The position numbers and the translations under genes were made by a program. A stretch of 64,000 nucleotides of DNA, taken from Balaenoptera acutorostrata. Taxonomy: Eukaryota > Chordata > Mammalia > Artiodactyla > Balaenopteridae. The notes under the pieces were generated by a model. It saw only the letters and a program-made list of their open reading frames with translations. It had not been told where the DNA came from and did no database searches. Location: contig NC_080071.1 in the NCBI RefSeq assembly GCF_949987535.1, forward strand, positions 28,728,236 to 28,792,235, written 5' to 3'. Each line of letters starts with the position of its first letter. Position 1 is the stretch's first letter. Below are positions 33,627 to 45,300 of the stretch, piece by piece.

Positions 33627-35820
33627 ATTGGCTTCTTTCCCTTCTTTATCTGGCATCTGTCTTCCCTTATTGATACTTCCTGAGGTCAGCTCCCAAGTAA
33701 ACTACTTGCACTCAGATCTTCCTAGGGGCATCCAAACTAACACAAGCACCTTCCACAAAATTCTGAGGACGCTAACAAGGTAAATATCATAGCACAGATA
33801 CTGAAGGCATACACTAGTTAAGTTTTTTGTTTGTTTCTTTTACCAATTTTCAGGTTTTGTCAATCCTCTGAGACTTGGTAATGTAACAATTCCATTTTCC
33901 CAAGCTCCTAGGATTAAGTGGAGTGGATATTTTAGGATGAGAGGAATAAAGAAATAAGGAAACAGCTCTAATTATTTCACTGTGCAGTGCTATAGGCATT
34001 AGAGGGCTACATAAATAATATGTGCCAGAGGATAGACTGAAACATGTAGGCTGTTCCAGCATTGATCAAAACATAAATGAACACTACAGATGATGTTAGA
34101 GAATCCAGGTAATCAGCTCAGCTATCTGGGATGGCAATGGAACACACAGTGAATGGACAAATCACACTTTAAAGGGAAGCATGCGCTAATAGGACTCAGC
34201 CCGCCTCCAGAGCCCTCCAGGTGTGGAGAAGGAAAAGCCAGGGTGCTTCAGCTCTGCCAACACAGTACAGTCACATTGTTCCTGGGAGTGACTTGAGGAC
34301 ACGTTTAAAAGCATGTGAACCTCATGAATACCCAGACCAAGATTGTCTGGCAGATTTCTTACAGCTGTGATAAAGAAGCCTACCCTCTTCTTTGAATTTC
34401 CAAACGTTTGTGTTTGAAAAAACAAAGAGACTTTTATGTTCTCCTTGAGTGATGACATCACAAATTTGGATGGATATGCATTTCATATTTGCAATCCAGC
34501 ATATTTGCAAATTTCTGTAAAAAAAAATGGAAAGTCAGATAATTAACAACTTTCCTCACAGCAGTTATATTAAAAGAAATCAGTGCATGATATGATTTTT
34601 ATGCAAAAGGTTGCTGCTGCTTGTGCATGAAGAGAATGATAGGATTTGTTTTCTAAACAAATGGCAGACTTTAAATCCTGAGATTATTTCATTTAAAAAT
34701 GGCAAATTTCTTTTCAGAATTTCTGGAAGGTGAGTTTTCACATTGCAAATAGACCCAATTCCAACATAAAGACCTAAAATTCATTATTAGAATCTGAATC
34801 AAACTTTGCTACAAGTTTTGTGAGTATATATACTCAAAAGCAGTTGATTAGCTATACCGAGTACCAAAATTATTATCTTACATGCTTGACCTTTTTGTAA
34901 CTTTAATATTCTGATGGTTACATTATAAAAAATGCTGTGAAATCCAAATAGTAGCAGACATTTACCCAAGTTTCCTTCCCTAAGCAAGTCTAGATAAAAA
35001 ATAGGACTTCCTTATGATTATTTTTATGAGACAAACGAGTGACTCAGGTTTCTACCATTGGTTCCTCTTTGCAACTATGCCCTTATCCTGTAAAGAAATT
35101 TGATGTTTAGAAGAGGCAAAAAAAAAAAAAAAAAAAAAAATCCAACTTGTGTTTTCTGTAGTTACTTTCTGTAAAAGTTTATTTTTTAAAAAAGTTCATT
35201 AAGATTTCATAGTTATTTAAGTTCAACATTTGTTGATCTTAATTAGTCAATTTGGGTTCAGAAATGCAAGCCAACTGCACTCCTTGGCTAAGGAGGAGAA
35301 AAAATTCCTTCTCCAACCTCCTGGATTCCCTGAGGTGCCTGGGCTTCTGGCCAGCCTCCTCGTACTCAGCTGCTGTGGCCTAGAGACTCCTGTCTGCCCA
35401 GAGGCTGCAAAAAGTCTCTCTGACAGGCTGAAAATCAGCCACAGAATGCCAGCTGCAAACGGGACAGTGGGATCCCTGGGAGGGTTTGGCCTTTTGGAAC
35501 CTGCAGGGTGCCACTCGCTGTCAAGAACACCTTTCTCATCACCTTTGCTCTCAGAGGAGTTCGAGCCACTTCTATTTATAGCTGTGAAGAAGGAAGACTT
35601 AGATGGGTCAAACTGGCCTTAGAGAGTTCAGCATAAGACGGCATTGCCTTGCTTGTGATGGGTTTTAGGACTCTTTGTAAGGAATAATAATGGTTAGGGC
35701 AAACTGGAAGGTGACCTCTTTTTGCTCATGATGTCTGTTTGGAGCATATTAAGAGAGAAGCTGCCGTTTAACTCCATGCCTTTGATCACATTTCTACAAT
35801 GGGCAAGTCTGCATTCTGAT
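33627..35820. other. Mostly unique DNA with an A23 run
   Basis: An uninterrupted run of 23 A lies at 35118-35140. A 130-codon frame at 35230-35622 lies in a GC-richer patch; I see no known domain and do not claim it. The rest has no recognised content. Confidence 0.4.
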
Positions 35821-35821
35821 A

Positions 35822-36136
35822 TCTCTGAACTTTTTTTTTTTTTTAATTTTTATTTATTTATGGCTGTATTGGGTCTTCGTTTCTGTGCGAGGGCTTTCTC
35901 TAGTTGTGGCAAGCGGGGGCCACTCTTCATCGCGGTGTGCGGGCCTCTCACTATCGCGGCCTCTCTTGTTGCGGAGCACAGGCTCCAGACGCGCAGGCTC
36001 AGTAATTGTGGCTCACGGGCCCAGTTGCTCCGCGGCATGTGGAATCTTCCCAGACCAGGGCTCGAACCCGTGTTCCCTGCATTAGCAGGCAGATTCTCAA
36101 CCACTGTGCCACCAGGCAAGCCCTCTCTGAACTTTT
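35822..36136 (-). mobile_element. CHR-2 SINE, antisense, with 13-bp target-site duplication
   Basis: Perfect flanks tctctgaactttt (35822-35834 and 36124-36136). On the minus strand the element begins with a tRNA-derived head (A box tggcacagtgg, B box gggttcgagccc), then a CpG-rich body and an A/T tail. It closely resembles the copies near 13.5 kb and 43.6 kb. RNA polymerase III transcribes such elements and L1 enzymes insert them. Confidence 0.93.
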
Positions 36137-36625
36137 GAGAGGGCTTTTCTAAACCTTTCATCTTTCCCTCACTCTAGTTTACCTTTTGTAATTTTCTTCC
36201 CTGGAGCCAAAGTTCCTTTCCAGGAAGCCTAAGATGGTAGCTTCTGACCTATTGGTCTGAAGATGGTACTCATGCACAAATGCAGCAAAAGCTGGAAATG
36301 GTTTTCAGTTATCAAATACCTGTGCAAAGATGCAAGTGATAACTGCGGCCACTGTAATTCGACAGAAAGCAGAAGAGCATGGAGAATCTCTAGAAGTCAC
36401 ACGTTGGACTTTCTAAGGATTCTCTTACAAGAATAACAGCATTGCCCTAATTACTTTTTGACATGAAGGACAAAAAAAAGGGCACACTCTCCTTTGTTGG
36501 AACTCAGGTGAAGAAACTTATCTCCTTCTTTAAAAGAGGGACATACAAAGTTGTAATACATGTGGTTTTTTAATTCCTCAGATATAGGTACTTAGACACA
36601 CAAAAAATCTATTAATGATTAATAA
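36137..36625. other. Unique DNA
   Basis: No recognised content. Confidence 0.4.
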
Positions 36626-36629
36626 TAAT

Positions 36630-36850
36630 GGCTAGTGTCACCGAGCATTTACTGTGTGCCAAGGCCCTATGCTAAGCCCTTTGTTACGGGTACGTATTGG
36701 ATCCCAACAGGCTAGGAAGAAGGTGCATTAGCTCCATTTTCAGATGAAAACACTGTGGCCCAGTAGTTAAGTGAATTGGTTACTCACACACCTTAAGTTC
36801 CACAACTTAGAAGTGATCAAGTTATGATTTGAACCCAGGTCTATTAGAAT
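36630..36850 (-). repeat. MIR, antisense
   Basis: A clear complement of MIR: 'gagcatttactgtgtgcc', 'ccctatgctaagccctttg', 'ctccattttcagatgaaaac', 'gatttgaacccaggtct'. Motifs occur in the right order at near full length. Confidence 0.8.
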
Positions 36851-36887
36851 CCTTTGTTGGTGTGATTAATCACTATCATATTTCTTG

Positions 36888-37165
36888 CCTTCTTTTTTTA
36901 AAGCTATACAACATGATGATTTTATACACACACACACACATTGTGAAATGGTTACCAAAATCAAGATAATTAATGCACCCATTACCTCACATTGATGCCA
37001 TTTTTGTGTGTGTGGTGAGAACACTTAAGATCTACTCTCTTAGCAAATTTCAAGTATATAATACGGTATTATTAACTATAGTCACCATGCTGTACATTAG
37101 ATCCCCAGAACTTACTCATCTTATAACTGTAAGTTTGTAACCTTTGGCTTATCTTCTTTTGGAAA
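36888..37165 (-). mobile_element. L1 3' UTR fragment, antisense
   Basis: Traces 'cacattgtgaaatggttacc', 'cattacctcacat', 'tcaagtatataatac' and 'ctgtacattagatccccaga' match the complement of an L1MA/L1MB-type 3' UTR. A short (CA)n lies at 36927-36940. Confidence 0.75.
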
Positions 37166-37850
37166 TGCAATAAAACCTGCCTTTTCCAGTTAGGTTGAAG
37201 AATGTTTTGATTTTAAGAATTTTTAAGTGTTTCTCTATTTTTGGAATTCAACATCCTGGACTGTTTTTTAAGACTCTGCCTCTACATCTAGGTTTCAAAG
37301 TCCATCATAGAGTTGGATATTGCCAGTGAAATCCATTTCCACTCTTATCTCTGTTCTTCCTCTCTTCAAAGTGTCCTCACCCCAAGTACATATATACAGG
37401 CATAAAAACATTTTCAAGGCACTTTAAGTAATGTTTCCTGTATAGATTATAAACCGATATTATTTAGATATATTTTTAGAAAACAACATGTTTTAAAAAA
37501 ATCGATTGAAAACATTTAGTTGGATAAATGGGAATCAAGCAGTTCAGGAGTGGGCATTGTAATTGCATAATGGCTCTTGAAAAATGTTCACCTAAGGTCT
37601 GCTTTTTAGGTTAAAAGGAAGATTTCCAAGTTTGAATCAATCACCAGAAAACAAATCCCCTACTCTCAAATATTCTAAACAATAAAAAAAATGGAATCAC
37701 ATCTTAAGAGTTTTGGTAATTGGAGCAGAAAGAAAATCATTAAAAAGTTGAAAAGAAAAATGAACCTAGGCTGAAAATCTAGTAAAAATAGAGAAAAACC
37801 TAAAATATAAGAATAAAATTAAGCCAAGGCCTTCATGTCACTTTTTTTTA
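37166..37850. other. Unique AT-rich DNA
   Basis: No exon or repeat recognised. Confidence 0.4.
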
Positions 37851-37854
37851 AAGA

Positions 37855-38960
37855 CTTAATTTTTTAGAGCAGTTTTAGGTCTACAACAAAATTGAGAGGA
37901 TGATACAGAGATTTCCCATATACCCCTGCCCTCACACATGCACACCTCCTCCATTATCAACATCATTAACCAAAATGGTACTTTTTTTTTTTTTTTAACC
38001 AAGGATGAAACTACATTGCCACATCATAATCATCCAAATTTCATAGTATATATTATGGTTCACTCATAAAGACATATATCCATCATTATAATATCATGCA
38101 GAATATTTTCTCTGCCCTAAAAATCCTCTGTGCTCTGCCTATTCATCTCTTAACCCCACTGACCTTTTTAATGTCTCCATAGTTTTGTCTTTTCCAAAAT
38201 GGCATATAGTCGAAATCATACAGTGTGTAGCCTTTTCAGATTAGCTTCTTTCACTTAGGAATATGCATTTCAGGTTCTTCTGTGTCTTTTCATGGCTTAA
38301 TAGTCCATTTCTTTTCCATACTGAATAATATCCCATCATCTGCATGTACCACAGTTTATCTGTTCACCTACTGAAGGATATCTTGGTTTGCTTCCAAGTT
38401 TGGGCAACTAGGAAGAAAAGCTGCCGTAAACATCCATGTGAAGCCTTTTTCTTTTTGGACATAAGTTTTCAACTTCTTTGGGTAAATACCAAGGAGCATG
38501 ATTGATAGATGTTTAGTTTTGTAAGAAACTGCTAAATTGTCTTCCCAATTGGCTGTACATTTTTACATTCCCACCAGCAATGAATGAGAGTTCCTGTTAC
38601 TCTACATCCTTGCCAGCATTTGGTGTCAGTGTTCTGGATTTTGGCTATTCAAATAGGTATGTAGTGGAATCACATTGTTGTTTTAATTTACATTTCCCTG
38701 ATGATATTTTAACTTGAATTTTCCCTGATGGCATATGATGTGGGGCATCTTTTGGCTTATTTGCCATCTGTATATCTTCTCTGGCGAGATATCTGTTAAG
38801 GTCTTTGGGTCATTTTTTTAATTGAGTTGTTTGTTTTCTGATTGTTGAATTATGAGCTCTTTGTATATTTTGGGTAACTGTACTCTGTTGGATGTGTCTT
38901 TTGCAAATATTTATTTTCTCCCGGTCTGTGGCTTGTCTTTTAATTCACTTGATCATTATT
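37855..38960 (-). mobile_element. L1 3' UTR and end of ORF2, antisense (first of two)
   Basis: The plus strand gives the complement of the L1 3' UTR ('agcagttttaggtctacaac', 'gagatttcccatatacccc') and of ORF2's end ('tgaataatatcccatcatc', 'acattcccaccagcaatga', 'cctgatgatattttaac'). It stops in mid-ORF2 where a second L1 3' end begins. Confidence 0.85.
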
Positions 38961-38965
38961 TTTTT

Positions 38966-40735
38966 CTTTCCAACTTTATTGAGATACAATTGACATATAA
39001 CATTGTGTAACTTTAAGGTGTACAACATGTTAATTTGATACACTTATATATTGCAGTATGACCACCACCAGAGTGTTAGCTAAAACCTCCATCATATCAC
39101 ATAATTATCACTTCTTTTTTGTGGTAAGAACATTTAAGATCCAGTTTCTTAGCAACTCTCAAGTATATAGCACAGTATTGTTATCTATAATCACAATGCT
39201 GTACATCAAAAGTTATTCATCTTCTCACTGGAAGTTTGTACCCTTTGACCAACATCTTCCAATTTTTCCCACCCCTGCCCCTGGTAACCACCATTCTTTC
39301 TGTTTCTATGAATTTGGCTTTTTGTAGATTCCACATATAAGTGATAACAAACAGTATTTGTCTTTGTCTGACTTATTTTACTTAGTGTAATATCCTCAAG
39401 GACTCTCCATATTGTCACAAATTCCATCTTTCTCATGGCTGAATAATATTCCATTATTGTATTATGTTATATGATATATATCATATCACATCTTTTTTTA
39501 ATCCATTCATTCATTGACAAACACTTAGGTCGTATCCATATCTTAGCTATTGTGAATAATGCTGCAATCAACATGAGCGTTCAGGTAACTCTTCGCTATT
39601 TTATAGTATATTCACTTCCTTTGGATATATACCCAGAAGTGGGATTGCTGGATAATATGATAGTTCTATTTTTAATTTTTTCAGGAACCTTCACACAGAT
39701 ATGAGGTGATATCTCCTTGTAGTTTTCGTTTGCATTTCCTTGATGATTAGTGATGTTGAGCATCTTTTCATGTACCTATTGACCATTTGTATGTCTTCTT
39801 TGTTAAAATATCTATTCAGTTCCTCTGCCCATTTAAAAATAAGATTGTTTGGTTTTCTGTTATGGGTTTATATGGTTCTTTATGTATTTTGTATATTAGC
39901 CCCTTATCACACCATATGGTTGTCAAATTTTTCTCCTATCCCGTTGGTTGCCTTTTCATTTTGTTGATTGTTTCTTTTGCTGTGCACAAGCTTTCTAGTT
40001 CAATGTAGTCCCACTTGTTGCCTTTGTTGCTTGTGCTTTTGGTGTCATATCTAAAAAGTCATTGCCAAAACCTATGTCAAGGAGATTTTTCCTTATGTTT
40101 TCTTCTAGGAGTTTTATGGCTTCTCCTTTAAGTCTTTAATTCATTCTGAGTGTTGTATGATAGGGTCCAATTTCATTTTTCTACATGTATTATCCAGTTT
40201 CCCAACACCATTTATTGAAGAGACATTATATGTTATATTCAATATCTTGAATATAATGAGTTCCCTTGTCAAATATTACTTGACCATATATGTGGGTATT
40301 TATTTCTGTGCTCTTAATTCTGTTCCATTAGTCTCTCTGTCTATTTCAATGCCAGTACCATACTGCTCTGGTTACTATAGCCATAGTATGGTTTCAAATC
40401 AGGAAATGTGATGTCTTCAGCTTTGTTTTTCTTTCTCAGGATTGCTTTAGGTATTCAAGGGTATGGTTCCATATGAGTTTTAGGATTTTTTTCTGTTTCT
40501 GTGGAAAATGCTGTTGGAATTTTACTAAGGATTGCATTAAATCTATAGATGACTTTGGGTAATATGGATATTTTAACTATTAATTCTACTGACCCATGAG
40601 TATGGGATATCTTTCCATTTGTTTGTTTCTCTTCAATTTCTTTTATCAGAGTCTTGTAATTTTCAGTGTACAGATCTTCCCCTCCTTGGTTAAACTTATC
40701 CTAACCATTGTTTTTTGATGCATCCTTTTTAAATA
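38966..40735 (-). mobile_element. L1 3' UTR and part of ORF2, antisense (second of two)
   Basis: A new L1 3' end opens at about 38966 with 'aactttattgagatacaatt', then 'aattatcacttcttttttgt', 'cctggtaaccaccattctt', 'ggctgaataatattccatt', 'ttgatgattagtgatgttga', 'cacaagctttctagttcaat' and 'atgccagtaccatactgctc'. It is 5'-truncated near 40735. Frames are all broken. Confidence 0.88.
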
Positions 40736-41875
40736 TTGGATTCCCTGTGTAAACATAATGTAATATAACCCTCAAAATCTATTAATGTATACTCTACTCA
40801 TAAAGTTAAAGAAAAAAACTAAGAGGATATTTATTGAAGTGAAGTGAATACATGCTGAAAATTTAATACTTATAAACCTATTAAAGAAAATACATCTCTA
40901 AGCATTTTCATTTTACAGAAAATAGTCTTAGAAAAAATTGACCCAGCATATATAAAGTTATTAGTTTTAGCATATCAACTATTAGATTCATTGTCTTAAA
41001 CCACTAAGCTAATATTTACTATATGTAATGTTTATTTTTTATCTTGTACCACCTACTTACACAGCTTTGAATTCCACCTTCCCACTATTCTCAGCTTCTA
41101 ATATATGTCAATGCACAGAGAACATCAAAGTCAGGAACAGACTGATATGTAAACCCTCAATATCCAAACCCTCAATATTCAAACACCATATCTAGTGAGA
41201 CACCTGCATTCACACCAATTCATTGATCCTTTAACCAGGTCAGGGTAGAAGAAGCATCCATCCATTTGACTCTCAAGATTTTTTCTTCATATTTTCTCAG
41301 GAATCTTACCTCCCTTTCTATTGGTACCTCTCAATGTACATTTAAAAATTTTCTATCTTGAAAACAACAACAGAAACAAAGTGCCTGTCTATCCCACATC
41401 CTGTTTTAACTGCTTACTTCCACTTATAAATGTGTGGAAGTGGTAATCTAAACTTGCATCTGTTTTCCCAATTCCCATTTACCCCTCAGCCGATTTTAAT
41501 CCAACTTCTGTAGTTACCAGTCACTTGAAAACCTTTAACAATTAATGTCCAAAAGCAAAATATACAGGGCATTTGTTGGTTCATTTCTTGCTTAAAATCT
41601 CAGCATCATCCAGTACCTTTGGCCACTCCTTCCTTACCCTAGGAACTCATTCTTAGTGCTTAAGACACCACAATATCTTGGCATTCCTCCTGGGACTTGG
41701 TTGCTCAATCTCAGTCTCTTTTCTCTTCTACTGTCAATTCTTTAAATGGCTGAAGTGATATTTTCATTATTTATTCATTCTTTCTTTCTACTAATATTTA
41801 AGTATCTACCTCATAACCAATTTTCCATGGCTATGTGGTGTATAAATTCCTTGAAGTGTCAGGACAATTTATTTA

Positions 41876-42031
41876 TCCCTCCCTCCTCCCCATCTCCCTT
41901 CCTCCCTCTTCCTTTCTTCCTTCCTTTCTTCTTCCCTCCCTCCCTCCTTTGCTCCCTCTTTCCTTTCCTTTCCATTCCTTTTCTTTCTTTCTCTCTTTCT
42001 TTCTTCCCCTCTCCCTTCCCTTCCCCTCTCC
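41876..42031. repeat. Near-perfect homopyrimidine tract, about 155 bp
   Basis: Only about three purines interrupt a run of C and T made of CCTT, CCCT and CTTT units. Long mirror-like pyrimidine tracts can form triplex (H-DNA). The long Ser/Pro/Phe/Leu frames here come only from this composition. Confidence 0.9.
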
Positions 42032-42296
42032 ACCCATATCTTACCTAGAGTATCCAACTCAAAATCTGATATTCAGGAATTATGTAAATATATCATTGTG
42101 CTATATTTTTCCTGTAACATGATGGATAATTTCACATGTTATATACACGTTAACATTGACTAGGTGGTAGATGATCGAAGAAAGAAGAGGTCAAATGTGG
42201 AGAATCTAAAGTGATATCCTTGTGCTTCTAAGGACATGGTGACTTTTTTCTCCTTCCATAGTTTTATGGCAGGCATTTACATTGTTAAAAGATTAT

Positions 42297-42324
42297 AAAA
42301 TGCCATTTTGTAAGATGGCATTTT
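42297..42324. repeat. Perfect short inverted repeat
   Basis: aaaatgccat and atggcatttt form a 10-bp stem with an 8-base loop (tttgtaag). Confidence 0.85.
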
Positions 42325-43509
42325 CTACAAGAGGACTGGCATGCAAAGCCATTAAGCTATTTTATTGTATTAGTCTTAAAAACAATAAAAGAAGCACACT
42401 GTTAGAATAGAATATCGAGGAATTTGTTACTTCTATCTTAGTTTTCAAAAATACAAGTGAATTGTTTCAAATTAATTTTTTTCATGTACTAAAAAAATTG
42501 TCTAATTATTAACTCTCTCTCTCCACACCCCCACCCCCACCATGAGCAGAGAAACACTGAGCATCTTGAGATGTTTGCCCTTAAAAACAGATGGTTATGT
42601 AAAACAATTCATAAAGGCCTAGGCATGTCTTTCAAAGACTCCAGTGTAACAAAGATCTATAATAGATTCCATTAGAGTGAGCTACCTGAAAATAACATAA
42701 TATATTTAACAAGTTCAAAAATATGTGCTATCTAATATTTACAAGCTTTTTAATAAAAAGGAGAACACTAATACTGAGAGAAAAATTACAGGGATATTTC
42801 ATTTGGGAAATGAACTATTTCTGAGACAGGGGGAGTCTAATTTTTAAAATATTAAAATTTTGAATGGCTCCAAGAATCCAGCCAATGATCTCATTGCTCC
42901 TGGTGAGGTACTAAAGGTGAGAGTTTCTCCTCTTGTGTATTACATATGTGAAATAAAGACACATATTCTCTGGAAAGTTAGAATCTGGTTATTTTGAACA
43001 TCTAAACAAATTAATATAGTGGTTAAATGTATTGTTTAATTTCTGTGAAGAGAAGTACTTATTATCAAATTATTACCTAATTTCTATGAAAAGTTCTTCT
43101 CCAACATATTTTTAAAGGGATTGTCCAGATACAGGCTGTCCCCTACTTTCCAATTAAAACATTCCTGAAAATATATTTAATAGTTGAATGTCTTAAAGAA
43201 AAACAGTAGAATCTCACTAATGAGATTCAACTCCCTGGAAGTTAAAAAGAGATAAAACCCATAGTTAGTCTATAAATAGTGAAATTTTATGATTTACAGT
43301 TTGTAATATTTAAAAAAATTAAGCACTAAATAAAAAAATTTACCTGATCTACTTCTCTAAATGCATGAATGTGCCCTATTTTTCCTATAACATACTAGAT
43401 AGTTTCACATTACTTGCATGACATTTAGGAAAATTAAAATAAGTGATTTGGTTATTGAGAAGTATTTGATGATGCTTTTGCAAGGAAAGGAATAAGAGAT
43501 TCTGCCATT

Positions 43510-44080
43510 CACTTTGGTGGCTTCGTTTTGTTTTAAGATTTTTTTTGTTTTTTGTTTTTTGTCTTTTGTTTAAATGGTTTCTTTATTAATTAATTAATTA
43601 ATTTATTTATTTATTTTTGGCTGTGTTGGGTCTTCACTTCTGTGCGAGGGCTTCCTCTAGTTGCGGCAAGCGGGGGCCACTCTTCATTGCGGTGCGCGGG
43701 CCTCTCACTGTCGCAGCCTCTCTTGTTGTGGAGCACAGGCTCCAGACGCGCAGGCTCAGTAGTTGTGGCTCACGGGCCTAGTCGCTCCGCGGCATGTGGG
43801 ATCTTCCCAGACCAGGGCTCGAACCCGTGTCCCCTGCATTGGCAGGCAGATTCTCAACCACTATGCCACCAGGGAAGCCCAAGATTTTTTTTGATGTGGA
43901 CCATTTTTAAAGTCTTTATTGAACTTGTTACAGTATTGCTTCTGTTTTATGTTTTGGGTTTTTGGCTGCAAGGCATGTGGGATCCTAGCTTCCCGACCAG
44001 GGATCGAACCCGCACCCCCTGCATTGGAAGGTGAAGTCTTAACCACTGGATTGCCAGGGAAGTCCCACTTTGGTGGCTTC
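43510..44080 (-). mobile_element. CHR-1 SINE, antisense, interrupted in its tail, 15-bp target-site duplication
   Basis: cactttggtggcttc occurs perfectly at 43510-43524 and 44066-44080. On the minus strand the element starts with a tRNA-derived head at about 44065 ('gggacttccctggc', A box tggcaatccagtgg, B box gggttcgatccc near 44005) and runs leftward to its A/T tail. This is the CHR-1 type. The tail is split by a younger CHR-2 insertion. Confidence 0.92.
43535..43893 (-). mobile_element. CHR-2 SINE nested in the CHR-1 tail, 13-bp target-site duplication
   Basis: aagattttttttg lies at 43535-43547 and 43881-43893, bracketing a CpG-rich CHR-2 element in the same minus orientation (A box tggcatagtgg, B box gggttcgagccc, AAAT/TTAA tail at about 43575-43615). 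Because it sits inside the CHR-1 duplication, it is the later of the two insertions. Confidence 0.93.
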
Positions 44081-44084
44081 TTAT

Positions 44085-45060
44085 CAACTTCCTTGAAGAA
44101 TTTCTCAAAAGAAATATGAATTCCAAGTTTTCCTCTTTTGGTTAAGTGGCCTGTAACAGCTGTGCAAGGGTGGTGAAACCCTCTCTGAATCCAAATTACT
44201 GGAAGCTCTCAAACCTTGATTTTTAAACTTATAATCTAAAACGCTTATTTATTTAATCGATCACTAAATGGAGGCTTTCAGACAGAATCTTCACTGATAG
44301 AAATCGGGCAGTTCTTTTTCATGATTTTGGATTGTGTTATTTTTTCCTCACAATTGAAAACACAGCCAATCAGCTTAGGATTCATCACTTTTGGCATGAC
44401 TCACCATTTCCATTTTGTCTCAGTTGTGTTATCTCCAAAACAATGCCTTCATTTTCTATTTTCTGGTCATTTTTTTTTTTTATGAAATAAAGGCAAAGCA
44501 CAATCAAACATTATTATGATTGCTCAAACAATCATTGCTGCATAGACAGAAGTGTACTGTGTGTGAGAACACAGCCATGCAAAGCAGGCAGGCAGGTAGC
44601 CCCACTGTTCAATAGCTTGAAGTATTTGTTCACCAGCTGGTGTTGTATAGGTCATAATTTTGCAAAGGACAGAAAATTTAAGAGTGTGAGTATATAAGGT
44701 GTAAAGTTGTATGTGGCATGCATGTCGGACGAGTGAAAGGTTCATTTTAGGTGGTAAAGTATATCCTAAATGCAAGTTGGTTTCTATTTTAGAAAATCCT
44801 TGGTCAAAGCTTCTGTATTCTTATCTGTACATAAGACTTTGAGTAGATTGGTGCTCAGAAAATGTTTATTTAATGCACGTATGATTAAATGAATGAGCGA
44901 ATGAATGAATGAATGGGTGGCTACTTTGCTGAAATGCCAGATTATTAGGAAACTCAATAACTGAGCAACATAGGTAGCCATGTTAAACGTAGAAAGGGAA
45001 TGTTAACTGTGAAACATGTACAGACAGAGGATAGGAGAGTAACAGAGGTTTTGTAGGAGA
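44085..45060. other. Unique DNA with a possible L2 3' end
   Basis: Around 44845-44920 the text 'ggtgctcagaaaatgtttat' plus GAATGAATGAATG looks like the end of an L2 element. Otherwise no content is recognised. Confidence 0.35.
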
Positions 45061-45064
45061 GAAT

Positions 45065-45300
45065 GTGATGTAGCAGAAAGAGCGCATTGCAGCGACGCAC
45101 ATCTGTGTTCAGAGTCTGCTTCATGACATTTCAAGCATGAGAGTGGCAGACAATTACTTACACTCTGTTTTCTCATTCATCAAACTGAGCCTTAATTTTC
45201 TCATTCATGAAGTGGGAATAGTTATGTTTTTCTCACCAGGTTTTGTGTATAAAACCCTTAGCTCAGTGGTTCACATTTCGTAGCTATTACAAAATTCTGT
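45065..45300 (+). repeat. MIR
   Basis: The order 'tgatgtagcagaaagagcgc', 'tgtgttcagagtctgcttc', 'ttactta...ctctgttttctc', 'ttcatgaagtgggaatagt', 'ccttagctcagtggttcac' follows sense MIR. Confidence 0.7.

Larger units (their letters stand above)
40740..43505. other. Mostly unique DNA with a homopyrimidine tract and a hairpin
   Basis: The stretch 41570-41760 weakly resembles an L2 copy. Beyond the pyrimidine tract and hairpin listed separately I see no exon or named repeat. Confidence 0.4.

Noticed and set aside
35230..35622. A 130-codon plus-strand frame with a fairly mixed composition.
   Set aside because: No known domain, no clear acceptor or donor at its ends and no CpG island. It is worth a protein search but cannot be supported from sequence alone.
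41746..42122. Two overlapping frames of about 100 codons rich in Ser, Pro, Leu and Phe.
   Set aside because: They are translations of the homopyrimidine tract.
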